The notes beneath the pieces were generated by a model. It ran no database searches. It worked only from the letters and a program-made list of their open reading frames with translations, and was not told the DNA's origin. The position numbers were made by a program, and so were the translations under genes. A DNA stretch of 64,000 nucleotides from Paragemmobacter straminiformis (GTDB taxonomy: Bacteria; Pseudomonadota; Alphaproteobacteria; Rhodobacterales; Rhodobacteraceae): NCBI RefSeq assembly GCF_014243445.1, contig NZ_JACLQD010000004.1:372001-436000 (forward strand), in the 5' to 3' direction. The first letter of the stretch is position 1. Each line of letters starts with the position of its first letter. This document shows, piece after piece, positions 16,783 through 25,726 of the stretch.

Positions 16783-18540
16783 TCAGCGTGCGAGGATGGC
16801 GCGCAGCACCCGCAGGAGTTCGGCCTTGGGAGCGGTGGCGAGGGTTTCCGCGCGCCAGCAGACATGGTGGTCGGGGCGGACCAGCAGGCAGCCGTTGTCG
16901 CGGATTTCGCTGGCGCGGGCCCAATCGCCGCTGTGGTCGATGTAGGTCTGGCGCGGTCCGATGACATGGGTGACGATTTCGAGACCCAGTTCGCCTGCGA
17001 CCTCGGCCGCGGCTTCGGCCCATGCTTCGCCGCCCAGACCCGTGAGGAGGGTAAAGCGGCCATGACCGCAGAGGTCGAGGGTCGAAACCTCGGCCCCGTT
17101 GTCGCGGCGGTAGAGCCATGCGTGCGGCAGGCGCGCGCCGGGCCATGTGGTGGGCTGGTAGTGCAGGTCGGCATCGAGGGCGAAGGCGGGTTCGATCTGC
17201 CCGTCGGTGACGACGGCGGCAGAGCGGTAGCGCTGGTTCATCTCGACCCCGTGGGCGTCGAATTCGTATTTCTTGAAGGCGATGGCCTTGCGGATCGCCT
17301 CGCGCTGGCGTTCGGCCGCCTCGGTGCCTTGGGTGCGGGCGTTCAGGTTCTTTTGCATCTGCACCGGATCGACGCCTTCGCCCATGCCGAGGGATTCGAA
17401 GATCGGGCCGAATTCGGCGATGGACTGGTTGGCGCGGGTGACGATCTGGCGGGCGATGGGCGCGCGTTCGGCGTCATAGCTGTCGAGCAGCTTCTCGCCC
17501 GCCTGACCCTTGAGCACGAGGGCCAGTTTCCATGCGAGGTTGAAGGCATCCTGGATCGAGGTGTTCGACCCGAGGCCGTTCGACGGCGGGTGGCGGTGGA
17601 TCGCATCGCCCATGCAGAACACGCGGCCGTTGTTGGTGCGGGTGGCGTAGCGGTTGTTCACTGTCCAGACCGAGGCCGAGAGCAGTTCGATTTCAAGGGT
17701 CGGGTCACCGACAAGCTGGCGGGCCACGCCGGTTGCGAATTCGGGGGTGACTTCGGGTTCGGGGCCGTTGATGTCATAGCCCCAGACGATCAGCCATTCG
17801 TTCCACGGGCGCACCATGCGCACGAGGCCCATGCCGATCCCGCCCACATCGGCCCCGGGTTGCATGACCCAGTAAAGCACGCTGGGGCGGTGGGCGACGT
17901 ATTTGGACAGGTCGGCACGGAAGAGGATGTTCATCGAGCCGCCGACGCCCATCTTGCCCTCGAAGGGAAGGCCCGCGTGTTCGGCGACGAGCGATTTGCC
18001 GCCATCGGCGCCGATCAGGTATTTCGAGCGGATGGTGAGTTCCTTGCCCGTCAGGCGGTCGCGGCAGGTGGTGGTGACGCCGTCGGCGTCCTGGGTATGG
18101 GACAGGTATTCGGTGGACATGCGCGCCTGCGTCCCGCGCGAGCAGGCGGTCTTGAACAGCAGCGGTTCCATGAAGGTTTGCGGCAGGTCGTTCATCAGCG
18201 TGGGCGAGGACATGAGGTGTTCCGCTTTCGACAGCGGGTGGTTGCCCCATGATTTCATGCGCCCGATCTCTTCGCCCGCGAGGCTTTCGCAGAAGATGTT
18301 CTCGCCCATGAGTTCCTGATGGGTGGCGAAGAGGTAGGCTTCGTCCTCGACCTCGCGTCCCAGATCGCGCAGCACCTCCATCGCGCGCTGGTTGGTGATA
18401 TGGGCGCGGGGGGTGTTGGCCAGCCAGCGGTAGCGGTTGATCGCCATGTTCTGGATGCCATAGGTCGAAAGCAGTGCCGCGGTCGCCGAGCCCGAAGGTC
18501 CGGTGCCGATGATGAGCACCTCGGTCGTGATGTCTGCCAT
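16783..18540 (-). CDS. TfdB/PheA-type FAD-dependent phenol monooxygenase
   Basis: Class A flavoprotein hydroxylase of 585 aa, near the usual size of 2,4-dichlorophenol hydroxylase (TfdB). It has an N-terminal dinucleotide fold (LIIGTGPSGSATAALL), the internal IGADGGKSLVAEHAG, and the FAD/ribityl motif GDAIHRHPPSNGLGSNTSIQ. A C-terminal thioredoxin-like domain covers about residues 430-585. The ATG at 18540 has GAAGAGGAC upstream. It uses NAD(P)H and O2 to ortho-hydroxylate a phenolic substrate. It is divergent from a LysR gene, which probably controls it. The exact substrate is unknown; resorcinol or another phenol would fit the dioxygenase nearby. Confidence 0.85.
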   Translation of the reverse strand: MADITTEVLIIGTGPSGSATAALLSTYGIQNMAINRYRWLANTPRAHITNQRAMEVLRDLGREVEDEAYLFATHQELMGENIFCESLAGEEIGRMKSWGNHPLSKAEHLMSSPTLMNDLPQTFMEPLLFKTACSRGTQARMSTEYLSHTQDADGVTTTCRDRLTGKELTIRSKYLIGADGGKSLVAEHAGLPFEGKMGVGGSMNILFRADLSKYVAHRPSVLYWVMQPGADVGGIGMGLVRMVRPWNEWLIVWGYDINGPEPEVTPEFATGVARQLVGDPTLEIELLSASVWTVNNRYATRTNNGRVFCMGDAIHRHPPSNGLGSNTSIQDAFNLAWKLALVLKGQAGEKLLDSYDAERAPIARQIVTRANQSIAEFGPIFESLGMGEGVDPVQMQKNLNARTQGTEAAERQREAIRKAIAFKKYEFDAHGVEMNQRYRSAAVVTDGQIEPAFALDADLHYQPTTWPGARLPHAWLYRRDNGAEVSTLDLCGHGRFTLLTGLGGEAWAEAAAEVAGELGLEIVTHVIGPRQTYIDHSGDWARASEIRDNGCLLVRPDHHVCWRAETLATAPKAELLRVLRAILAR

Positions 18541-18669
18541 GTTGTCCTCTTCCCTGAATCGAATGTGCCACAGGGTCATGTGGCGGGCGCGTCCTGGGCC
18601 GGTCGGGCCTGTCCGTGACGGTTGCAGGGCCAGAGTATCCGCACAAATGCGGGATATTGATCGGATCGC

Positions 18670-18690
18670 GCTTTGCTAATATTGCTTTGC
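18670..18690. promoter_or_regulatory. Direct repeat in LysR/monooxygenase intergenic region
   Basis: Two copies of GCTTTGC (18670-18676 and 18684-18690) at a 14-bp step flank TAATATT, just before the lysR ATG. The location in a divergent promoter region suits a LysR binding or autoregulation site, but no canonical T-N11-A palindrome is clear. Confidence 0.3.
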
Positions 18691-18693
18691 GTT

Positions 18694-19644
18694 ATGAAGA
18701 TAGACAGCGAACATCTGGAAATTCTGGCGATGATCGTCGAGCGCGGCGGGCTGACCGAGGGCGCGGAGGCGTTGGGCAAATCGCAACCTTCGGTCTCGCG
18801 GACGATGGCGCTGCTGGAGGACCGTGTCGGCGCGCCGTTGTTCGAGGCGGGCAAGCGGCCGCTGCGGCCGACCGAGCTGGGCGAGAACCTTGCCCGGATC
18901 GGGGCGCGCATCCATGCGCTGAACGCCGAGGCAAGCAGGCTGGTGCAAAGCTACCGCAAGGGGCATACGGGGCGGCTGCGCATCGCGGGGACGCCGATCT
19001 TCATGGACGGGGTGGTTTCGACCTTTATCGCTGATTTCCAGACGCGGCGGCCCGAGGTGCAGATCGCGCAATCCTATGGCTATTTCGACCAGCTGACGGC
19101 GAGCCTGCGCAACGGGTCGCTCGATATGGCCATCGTGCCGCTGCATCCGTCGGGGGTGCCTGCGGATATGAGTTTCGTGCCGCTTTTGCCGGGGCGCAAT
19201 GTCATCGCCGCGCGGGCGGGGCATCCGCTGATGCGGCGCGGGGCGATCACGCTGGCCGATATAGAGCCCTATCCGTGGATCGCGCCGCCCGCCGACAGCC
19301 CGCTGTTCCGCGATTTGCAGCGGGCGCTGAAATCCATCGGGAAAGAGGAGTTCCGCGTCAGCTTCTCGGGGGGGACGCTGGCGTCGATCATCTCGATTCT
19401 GGCGGGATCGGATGCGCTGACGGTCTTGCCCTATTCGGTGGTGTTCCTGTCGCGCAAGACGGCGGGGCTGGATGCGCTGCGGCTGAAGATCGAGCATCCC
19501 GACAGGCAGCTCGGGATGCTGAGCTTAGACGGCGCGACCCCGCCGCCCGCGCTGCGCCAGTTTGCAGGCTTCCTTGCGGACGAGTTCGCCTTGCTTCAGG
19601 CGCGCATCCAGCACGAGGGGCAGGTCACGCAGCGGCGCGGCTAG
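18694..19644 (+). CDS. LysR-family transcriptional regulator
   Basis: LTTR of 316 aa. The N-terminal helix-turn-helix is GGLTEGAEALGKSQPSVSRT (about residues 18-37), followed by a periplasmic-binding-protein-like effector domain. An in-frame TTG lies upstream at 18673; the ATG at 18694 is preferred because the protein then opens with MKIDSEHLEILAMIVERGG as usual for the family. It is divergent from the TfdB-like hydroxylase and convergent with the tautomerase gene, 6 bp apart. It probably activates the aromatic genes in response to a pathway compound. Confidence 0.88.
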   Translation: MKIDSEHLEILAMIVERGGLTEGAEALGKSQPSVSRTMALLEDRVGAPLFEAGKRPLRPTELGENLARIGARIHALNAEASRLVQSYRKGHTGRLRIAGTPIFMDGVVSTFIADFQTRRPEVQIAQSYGYFDQLTASLRNGSLDMAIVPLHPSGVPADMSFVPLLPGRNVIAARAGHPLMRRGAITLADIEPYPWIAPPADSPLFRDLQRALKSIGKEEFRVSFSGGTLASIISILAGSDALTVLPYSVVFLSRKTAGLDALRLKIEHPDRQLGMLSLDGATPPPALRQFAGFLADEFALLQARIQHEGQVTQRRG

Positions 19645-19650
19645 GCGGGG

Positions 19651-19983
19651 CTATTTCAGCGCGATGTAGGTTGCGGGGTCGAGCGAGGTGACCCGCACGG
19701 CGACATGGGTCTTGGTCGCCTCTTCGACCATGCCGCGCAATTTGGCGCAGACCGAGAGGATCAGCTCGCGCGTGCGTTCGGGGCGCGGCAGGATTGCCAT
19801 TTCGACGTTCACGCGCGGCAGATCGGGCAGGGCTGCGACCGGCATGACCGCGAATTGGCAGGCGGGGATGTCGACCTGAAGGTCGGCGCAGAGCATGTCG
19901 CGGATCGGCCCCAGTGCTGCCACCAGCATGGGGCGGCAGGCGGGATAGAGCGTATCATCGACGAAGATCTTGAGGTTCGGCAT
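19651..19983 (-). CDS. Tautomerase-like small protein
   Basis: A 110-aa protein opening with MPNLKIFVDDTLYPACRPML. The proline right after the initiator Met and the following strand-helix pattern resemble the tautomerase superfamily, in which Pro1 is the catalytic base after Met removal. It lies 15 bp downstream of the ring-cleavage dioxygenase, so a role in isomerising a ring-opening product is a reasonable inference. Similarity is weak and the activity is untested. Confidence 0.55.
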   Translation of the reverse strand: MPNLKIFVDDTLYPACRPMLVAALGPIRDMLCADLQVDIPACQFAVMPVAALPDLPRVNVEMAILPRPERTRELILSVCAKLRGMVEEATKTHVAVRVTSLDPATYIALK

Positions 19984-19998
19984 GGCCCCGCCCTTTCC

Positions 19999-20835
19999 TT
20001 ATGCCGGCGTCAGGACGAAATCGAAGGGCGAGCGCCAGAGCGTATCAGCCCCGTCGAGCCGCTCGAAGGGGGCGATGAGGGTTTGCTTCACGCCAAAGAC
20101 CGCATCGCTTTCGAGGTAGAAGTCGTCGCCGACGAAGGTGTGGGTGACAAGGCGCTGGAAGCCGGGTGCGGTGACAAGGAAGTGCATATGCGCCGGGCGG
20201 TAGGGGTGGCGGCCAAGCTGGGCCAGCATCTTGCCCACGGGGCCGTCATCGGGGATGGGGTAGGAGGTGGGCTTGATGCCGCGGAAGGCATAGGCGCCGT
20301 CGGCTCCGGTGATGAAGCGGCCGCGGTTGTTCCATTTCGGCTGGATGCCCGGTTGCTGCACGTCGTAGAAGCCGTCGGCATTGTCGGACCAGACATCGAC
20401 GCAGGCCCCCGCGACGGGGTTGCCGTGAAGGTCGATCACCTTGCCCTCGAACAGGCAGGGGTCGCCCTTGCCGTCGAGGCTGATGTTGTCACCCTTCGCG
20501 CGGATCGGCGCGTCCTCGACGTGGAAGGGGCCGAAGACGGTGTTTTCGGTCGCGCCTGCGGGGCGGCGGTTGTTGATGGCGTCGACCAGCATGGAAAAGC
20601 CCAGCACGTCCGACAGCAGGATGAATTCCTGACGCTCGCCCGAGCAGATCTGGCCCGTCTTTGTCAGGAATTCGATGCCGGTTTCCCATTCGGCCTGCGT
20701 CAGGTGGATTTCCTTGGCAAAGGCGTGGAGGTGCTTGACGAGGGCCGACATCACCTCGGCCATGCGGGGGGTGACGTTTGCGCCCATGCGGGCGTTGACG
20801 GTTTCGACCGAGAGGTCTTCGCTGAAATACTGCAT
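19999..20835 (-). CDS. Intradiol ring-cleavage dioxygenase, hydroxyquinol 1,2-dioxygenase type
   Basis: Non-haem Fe(III) dioxygenase of 278 aa. The expected ligands are present: Y157 (GFYDVQQPG), Y192 (SYPIPDDGPVG), H216 and H218 (YRPAHMHF). An N-terminal helical dimerisation domain covers about residues 1-105. The segment YPIPDDGPVG and the TENTVFGPFHVEDAP stretch favour the hydroxyquinol branch over catechol dioxygenases; that branch converts 1,2,4-trihydroxybenzene to maleylacetate. The ATG at 20835 is chosen at the start of MQYFSEDLSVETVNAR. It follows livM by 25 bp in the same operon. Confidence 0.85.
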   Translation of the reverse strand: MQYFSEDLSVETVNARMGANVTPRMAEVMSALVKHLHAFAKEIHLTQAEWETGIEFLTKTGQICSGERQEFILLSDVLGFSMLVDAINNRRPAGATENTVFGPFHVEDAPIRAKGDNISLDGKGDPCLFEGKVIDLHGNPVAGACVDVWSDNADGFYDVQQPGIQPKWNNRGRFITGADGAYAFRGIKPTSYPIPDDGPVGKMLAQLGRHPYRPAHMHFLVTAPGFQRLVTHTFVGDDFYLESDAVFGVKQTLIAPFERLDGADTLWRSPFDFVLTPA

Positions 20836-20860
20836 CGTCGATCTGTCCTTTGGGGCCGCG

Positions 20861-21910
20861 TCAGGCGGCGCGGCGGGAAGGTTTGGGCCGGGGAAGGCTG
20901 CCTTGCGGCGGGCGGTGGGTGAGAGGCATGAGGTCGATGCCGGTGCGGTCGGTGAACATGTCCCAGAGGCCACGGCGGGCGAAGAGCATGACCACGATGC
21001 CAAGGCAGCCCAGAACGATCAGGTAGATCGTGCCATAGTCGGCCAAGGCGCGTTGGAGGATGTAAAAGACGATCACGCCGACGATGGGGCCGGGAAGGGT
21101 GCCGATGCCGCCGATCACGGTGATGAAGATGACGAAGGCGGTCCAGTCGATCACCGAGAAGGCGGCGTCGGGGGTGACGCGGGTGATCTGGATGAAGGCG
21201 AGCGCGCCGCAAAGGCCGGTGCCGAAGGCCGCAAGCAGGAAAACCAGCGCCTTGAGCTTGACCGGATCGACCCCGACCGAACGGGCCGCGTTCTCGTTGT
21301 CGCGGATGGCTTGCAGGCCAAGCCCCATGCGCGAGCGCAGAAAGACGTAGCTGGCGACCAGCATCGCCACGGCCAGCGAGAGCATCAGCCAATAGGTCAG
21401 CGCGTCGGCGGCGGCGGCCGAGGAGACGTCGAGCATGTCCTTGATCTGGCCGACGAAGGCCATGTCCTTGGCGGTGCCCTTGGGCAGCGAGGTGCCGGTG
21501 CCGCCGCCCAGGGCCTTCCACTGGCTGATGCCGAGGCGGGCGATATCGGCCACGACCCATGTGCCGATGGCGAAATAGGCGCCGTTCAGGCGGAAGGCGA
21601 AGAAGGCCATCGGGACGGCGAAGGCGGCGGCGGCAAGACCGCCGATCAGCACACCGACCAGCGGGTCGAGACCCATCAGGATGATGGCGGCGAACATGGC
21701 ATAGGCGCCGATGCCGACAAAGGCCTGCTGACCGACCGAGACGAGGCCCGCGAAACCGGCAAGCATGTTCCAGTTCATCGCAAGGACGAGCAGCGTCAGG
21801 ATGCCGAAGAGGTCTTGCACCACGGCGCGGGGGGCGATGGCGGGCAGGGCATAGAGCAGCGCCAGCGCAAGGGCGGCTGCGGCCAGACCGAAGGGGCGGG
21901 TAAGGGTCAT
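20861..21910 (-). CDS. Branched-chain/aromatic ABC transporter permease LivM
   Basis: HAAT-family inner-membrane permease (349 aa) with about nine hydrophobic segments and the LivM signature GGIGTLPGPIVGVIVFYIL. The coupling motif is SRMGLGLQAIRDNENAARSV. Two starts are possible: the ATG at 21928 overlaps livH, and the ATG at 21910 has AAAGGTG at a good distance; the latter is used. The C-terminal tail after the last membrane segment is basic (RPKPSRRAA). It pairs with LivH to form the channel. Confidence 0.9.
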   Translation of the reverse strand: MTLTRPFGLAAAALALALLYALPAIAPRAVVQDLFGILTLLVLAMNWNMLAGFAGLVSVGQQAFVGIGAYAMFAAIILMGLDPLVGVLIGGLAAAAFAVPMAFFAFRLNGAYFAIGTWVVADIARLGISQWKALGGGTGTSLPKGTAKDMAFVGQIKDMLDVSSAAAADALTYWLMLSLAVAMLVASYVFLRSRMGLGLQAIRDNENAARSVGVDPVKLKALVFLLAAFGTGLCGALAFIQITRVTPDAAFSVIDWTAFVIFITVIGGIGTLPGPIVGVIVFYILQRALADYGTIYLIVLGCLGIVVMLFARRGLWDMFTDRTGIDLMPLTHRPPQGSLPRPKPSRRAA

Positions 21911-21920
21911 CGCGGCACCT

Positions 21921-22780
21921 TTAGTCATTGGCCCGCGGGAACAGCCCGCGCGGACGGATCAGAAGGACGAGAACGAAGGCGATATGGCCCGACAGGATCT
22001 GCCATTCGGGATTGACCGAGGCCCCGAGGGCCTGTGCCATGCCGATGACGATGCCGCCCGCCAATGTGCCCCAGAGGCTGCCGAGACCGCCGATGATGAC
22101 CGCCTCGAAGGCGTAGAGCAGGCGGGCGGGGCCGATGGAGGGGTCGAAGTTCGCGCGCGTGCCGAGAAAGAGCGCGGCGATGGTGGCGACGACGAGGGCA
22201 AGCCCCGTGGCGATGGCAAAGATGCTTTGCGGGCGGATGCCCATGAGCTGCGCCGTAACCGCATCGTCCGAGGTGGCACGGAAGGCGCGGCCAAGGGCGG
22301 TGCGGTAGAAAAGCTGGTTCAGCGCAAAGACCACCGCCACCGCCGAGGCGAAGGTCAGCACCGGCATGACGCCCAGGGTGACGACGCCGAGGTTGACGGA
22401 TGCCGCCTCGATCGGGCCTGCGGTGAGCTTCTGGCTGTCGGCGGTGAAACCGGCAAGCAGGCCGTTCTGGATCACCACCGAAAGGCCGAAGGTGACAAGG
22501 AGGGGCGGCAGGATATCGGTTCCCAGCACGCGGTTGAGGATGTGGGTCTGCAACAGCCAGCCAAGGCCGAACATCAGGGGGGCGGCAAGCAGCACGGCAA
22601 GGAAGGGGTGCAGGCCCGTGACGGTGCTGATGGTCAGGATGAGATAGGCGCCAAGGATGATGAGGTCACCATGCGCGAGGTTCACGAGGCGCATGATCCC
22701 GAAGACGAGCGACAGACCCGCCGCGAAGAGCGCGTAGAGGCCGCCGAGAAGGAGGCCTTGCGCAAGGGTGTCGACGAGGA

Positions 22781-22784
<4 letters not shown>
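21921..22784 (-). CDS. Branched-chain/aromatic ABC transporter permease LivH
   Basis: HAAT-family permease (287 aa) opening MILVDTLAQGLLLGGLYALF, the usual LivH start. The LVFGIMRLVNLAHGDLIILG segment and the GRAFRATSDDAVTAQLMGI coupling region are conserved, as is GGLGSLWGTLAGGIVIGMAQ. The ATG at 22784 overlaps the livF stop as ATGA. Together with LivM, LivG, LivF and the binding protein it makes a complete importer inside the aromatic-degradation operon, so it probably carries the pathway substrate rather than leucine. Confidence 0.9.
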
Positions 22785-23490
<706 letters not shown>

Positions 23491-23494
<4 letters not shown>

Positions 23495-24210
23495 GCTTCG
23501 ATCCCCAGATAGATTTCGCGCACCTCGGGCGAGGCCATGACCTGATCGGGCGCGCCGATCATCAGCATCCGCCCGAAGTTCAGCACCATAAGCCGTTCGA
23601 CGACCGAGTTCAGCGCGTGCAGCACATGTTCGATCCAGATGATCGCGGTGCCGTTCGCATGGATCGCGCGGATCGTGGCGACGAGTTCGACGCATTCGGC
23701 ATCGGTCAGGCCGCCCGCGATTTCGTCGAGCAGGATCACGCGGGGTTTGGTTGCCATCGCGCGGGCAAGTTCGAGGCGTTTGCGCTGGAGAAGCGACAGC
23801 CCGCCCGAGGGCTTTTCCGCGACGGCGGCAAGGCCGGTGCGCGACAGGATGTCCATGCAGAAGGCGGGGGCCTCGCCCGCGCCGAGTTCGCCGCCGAAAC
23901 GGGCCGCGACGAGCAGGTTTTCGTAGACCGACAGATTGCCGAAGGGCTGGGGGATCTGGAAGGACCGGCCGATGCCCGCGCGGACGCGCTCCATCGGGGG
24001 CAGGCGGGTCACGTCACGCCCGTCGAGGAACACGCGGCCCGCATCGGGGGCGATGTTGCCGGTGATGAGGTTGAAGAGCGTGGACTTGCCCGCCCCGTTC
24101 GGCCCGATGATGCCCAAAGCCTCGCCCGCGTTCAACTCGAAGCTGACGTCGTCGGTCACCTTGAGGGCGCCGAAGGATCTGGAAACGGAGTGTAGGGACA
24201 GGATCGCCAT
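23491..24210 (-). CDS. ABC transporter ATPase LivG
   Basis: HAAT-family ATPase of 239 aa with Walker A GPNGAGKST, the LivG-type segment GIGRSFQIPQPFGNLSVYEN and Walker B VILLDEIAGGLTD. The signature is the variant LSLLQRKRLELARAMA, in which the usual LSGGQ is replaced by LSLLQ, as is frequent in this subfamily. The ATG at 24210 is used. It is separated from the binding-protein gene by a stem-loop at 24242-24265. Confidence 0.9.
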
Positions 24211-24241
24211 GTGCCGCGCCTTGTCGGGAGGGGAAGGGGAT

Positions 24242-24265
24242 GCCCCGGCGCCGTGACGCCGGGGC
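24242..24265 (-). terminator. GC stem-loop between livK-type gene and livG
   Basis: A perfect 9-bp inverted repeat, GCCCCGGCG / CGCCGGGGC, with a 6-base loop lies 7 bp after the binding-protein stop. It has no U-run on the minus strand, so it is more likely a 3' mRNA-stabilising or partial-termination element. It should raise binding-protein mRNA relative to the membrane components. Confidence 0.6.
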
Positions 24266-24272
24266 GGGAGGA

Positions 24273-25550
24273 TCAGCCGAGGGTTTCGAGCGTGCCGCCC
24301 AGCGGGATTTCGGGCGCGCCTGCATTCTCGACGATCACCAGATCGAAGGTGCCGTCGTCCTTGCGCCGCCACTGGCCACCGACCAGCGGGGTTTTGGAGA
24401 TGTTCTTGCGGGCGAATTCCGGAACGTTGTCGCGGCCCCACTGGACCTTGCCCACCACGGTATCGAGGTTGGTGGAGCCTATGGCTTCGGCAAGCGCGTC
24501 GCCGTCGGTCGGGTCTTCGGTGCGCTTGATCGCGTCGGCGGCGACTTCGAACAGCGCGTGGACGAAGCCCACGGGCATGGTCCACTGCCGCTTGGCCGCC
24601 GTCTCGAAGGCGGTCGCAAGCTCGGCTGCGCTTTCGCCGGTGAGCGAGGATTTGAACGGGTGGTTCGGGGACCACCAGACCTCGGCCGTCAGGTTATGGC
24701 CAAGCTCGCCCAAGGCGGCGACGCTTTCGGGGAAGAGAAGGGCCTTGGCGACCGAGACCAGCTTGGGGTTGAAGCCCTGCTGCTTGGCCTGGGTCCAGAA
24801 GGTGGTGAAATCGGGCGGGATCGGGATGCCGGTCATGATTTCGCAGCCGGCCTGTTTGAAGGCGTTGATCTGGGCCGAGAAATCGTCGGTCAGGTTCTGG
24901 TAGCGGCCCGGATCGGTGAGTTCGTAACCTTGGGCGGCAAGGGCGGGCGGCATGCCGACATCGGGCGAGGCCCAGGCGTTGCCGTCACCGTCGTTCGGCC
25001 AGAGCGCGCCGACCTTCTTGTTGGTCGAGGCCGTGTTCCACATGTTCATGAAGGTGGCGATGTTGTCTTCGAGACCCCAGAAGAAGTGGTAGACGTAATC
25101 GAAGGACTGCCAGCTTGCCGGATCGCCGGGGTTGCCCTGCTGGCCGATGAACCACGGCTGCCACGGGGCGACGGTCGAGATGACGGGGATTTCCTCTTGC
25201 TCGGCGATGGAGCAGACGGGGTTCGTGGTTTCCGGCGTCGAGGCGACGAGGATCAGGTTCACCTCGTCACGGCTGATGAGTTCCTTGGCCACTTCGGCGG
25301 CGCGGTTCGGGTTGGACTGGCTGTCCTTGACGATCACCTCGACATCGAGACCCATTCCGGGGGCCGCGGCGAGGAATTTCTCGACCATGAAGCTGTCGGC
25401 GGCCGAAAAGGCCGACAGCGGGCCGGTCTGCGGGCTGACATAGCCGATTTTCAGCTTTTTGGCTTGGGCATAGGCGGGCAGCGCCAGCCCCGACGATGCG
25501 GCCGCGCCGAATGCGGCGCCGGTCTTGAGCAATGTACGACGAGTGATCAT
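24273..25550 (-). CDS. ABC transporter substrate-binding protein (LivK type, Tat signal)
   Basis: Periplasmic binding protein of 425 aa. The N-terminus MITRRTLLKTGAAFGAAASS carries a twin-arginine pair before a hydrophobic stretch ending at PAYAQ, so export is probably by Tat. The mature part (KIGYVSPQTGPLSAFSAADS) is type I periplasmic-binding fold of the HAAT/ICP family. Unlike amino-acid binders it is rich in Trp around the cleft (APWQPWF, VWWSPNH), compatible with an aromatic ligand; this is inference. It lies between a flavin hydroxylase and livG in one operon. Confidence 0.88.
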   Translation of the reverse strand: MITRRTLLKTGAAFGAAASSGLALPAYAQAKKLKIGYVSPQTGPLSAFSAADSFMVEKFLAAAPGMGLDVEVIVKDSQSNPNRAAEVAKELISRDEVNLILVASTPETTNPVCSIAEQEEIPVISTVAPWQPWFIGQQGNPGDPASWQSFDYVYHFFWGLEDNIATFMNMWNTASTNKKVGALWPNDGDGNAWASPDVGMPPALAAQGYELTDPGRYQNLTDDFSAQINAFKQAGCEIMTGIPIPPDFTTFWTQAKQQGFNPKLVSVAKALLFPESVAALGELGHNLTAEVWWSPNHPFKSSLTGESAAELATAFETAAKRQWTMPVGFVHALFEVAADAIKRTEDPTDGDALAEAIGSTNLDTVVGKVQWGRDNVPEFARKNISKTPLVGGQWRRKDDGTFDLVIVENAGAPEIPLGGTLETLG

Positions 25551-25667
25551 TCCAGTCCTCCCTTGGGTTGTTCAGTCTCTTGCCGGCGGGATTGTCCCGT
25601 CGGGCCCGCCCCGTCTCCTCTACGGGGCGGACTTTTGGCATGATGCCGGGATGCTACGATGCGATTG

Positions 25668-25695
25668 CGGCAGGTTTGATCGCATGAACCTGCCG
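25668..25695. other. Perfect 9-bp inverted repeat upstream of the livK-type gene
   Basis: CGGCAGGTT (25668-25676) and AACCTGCCG (25687-25695) flank a 10-base loop, between the end of the flavin hydroxylase gene (25727) and the start of the binding-protein gene (25550). It could be a terminator without a U-run or an operator for the aromatic cluster. Confidence 0.45.
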
Positions 25696-25726
25696 AAATA
25701 TGCTTTTCGGTTATGTAGCCCGCCGC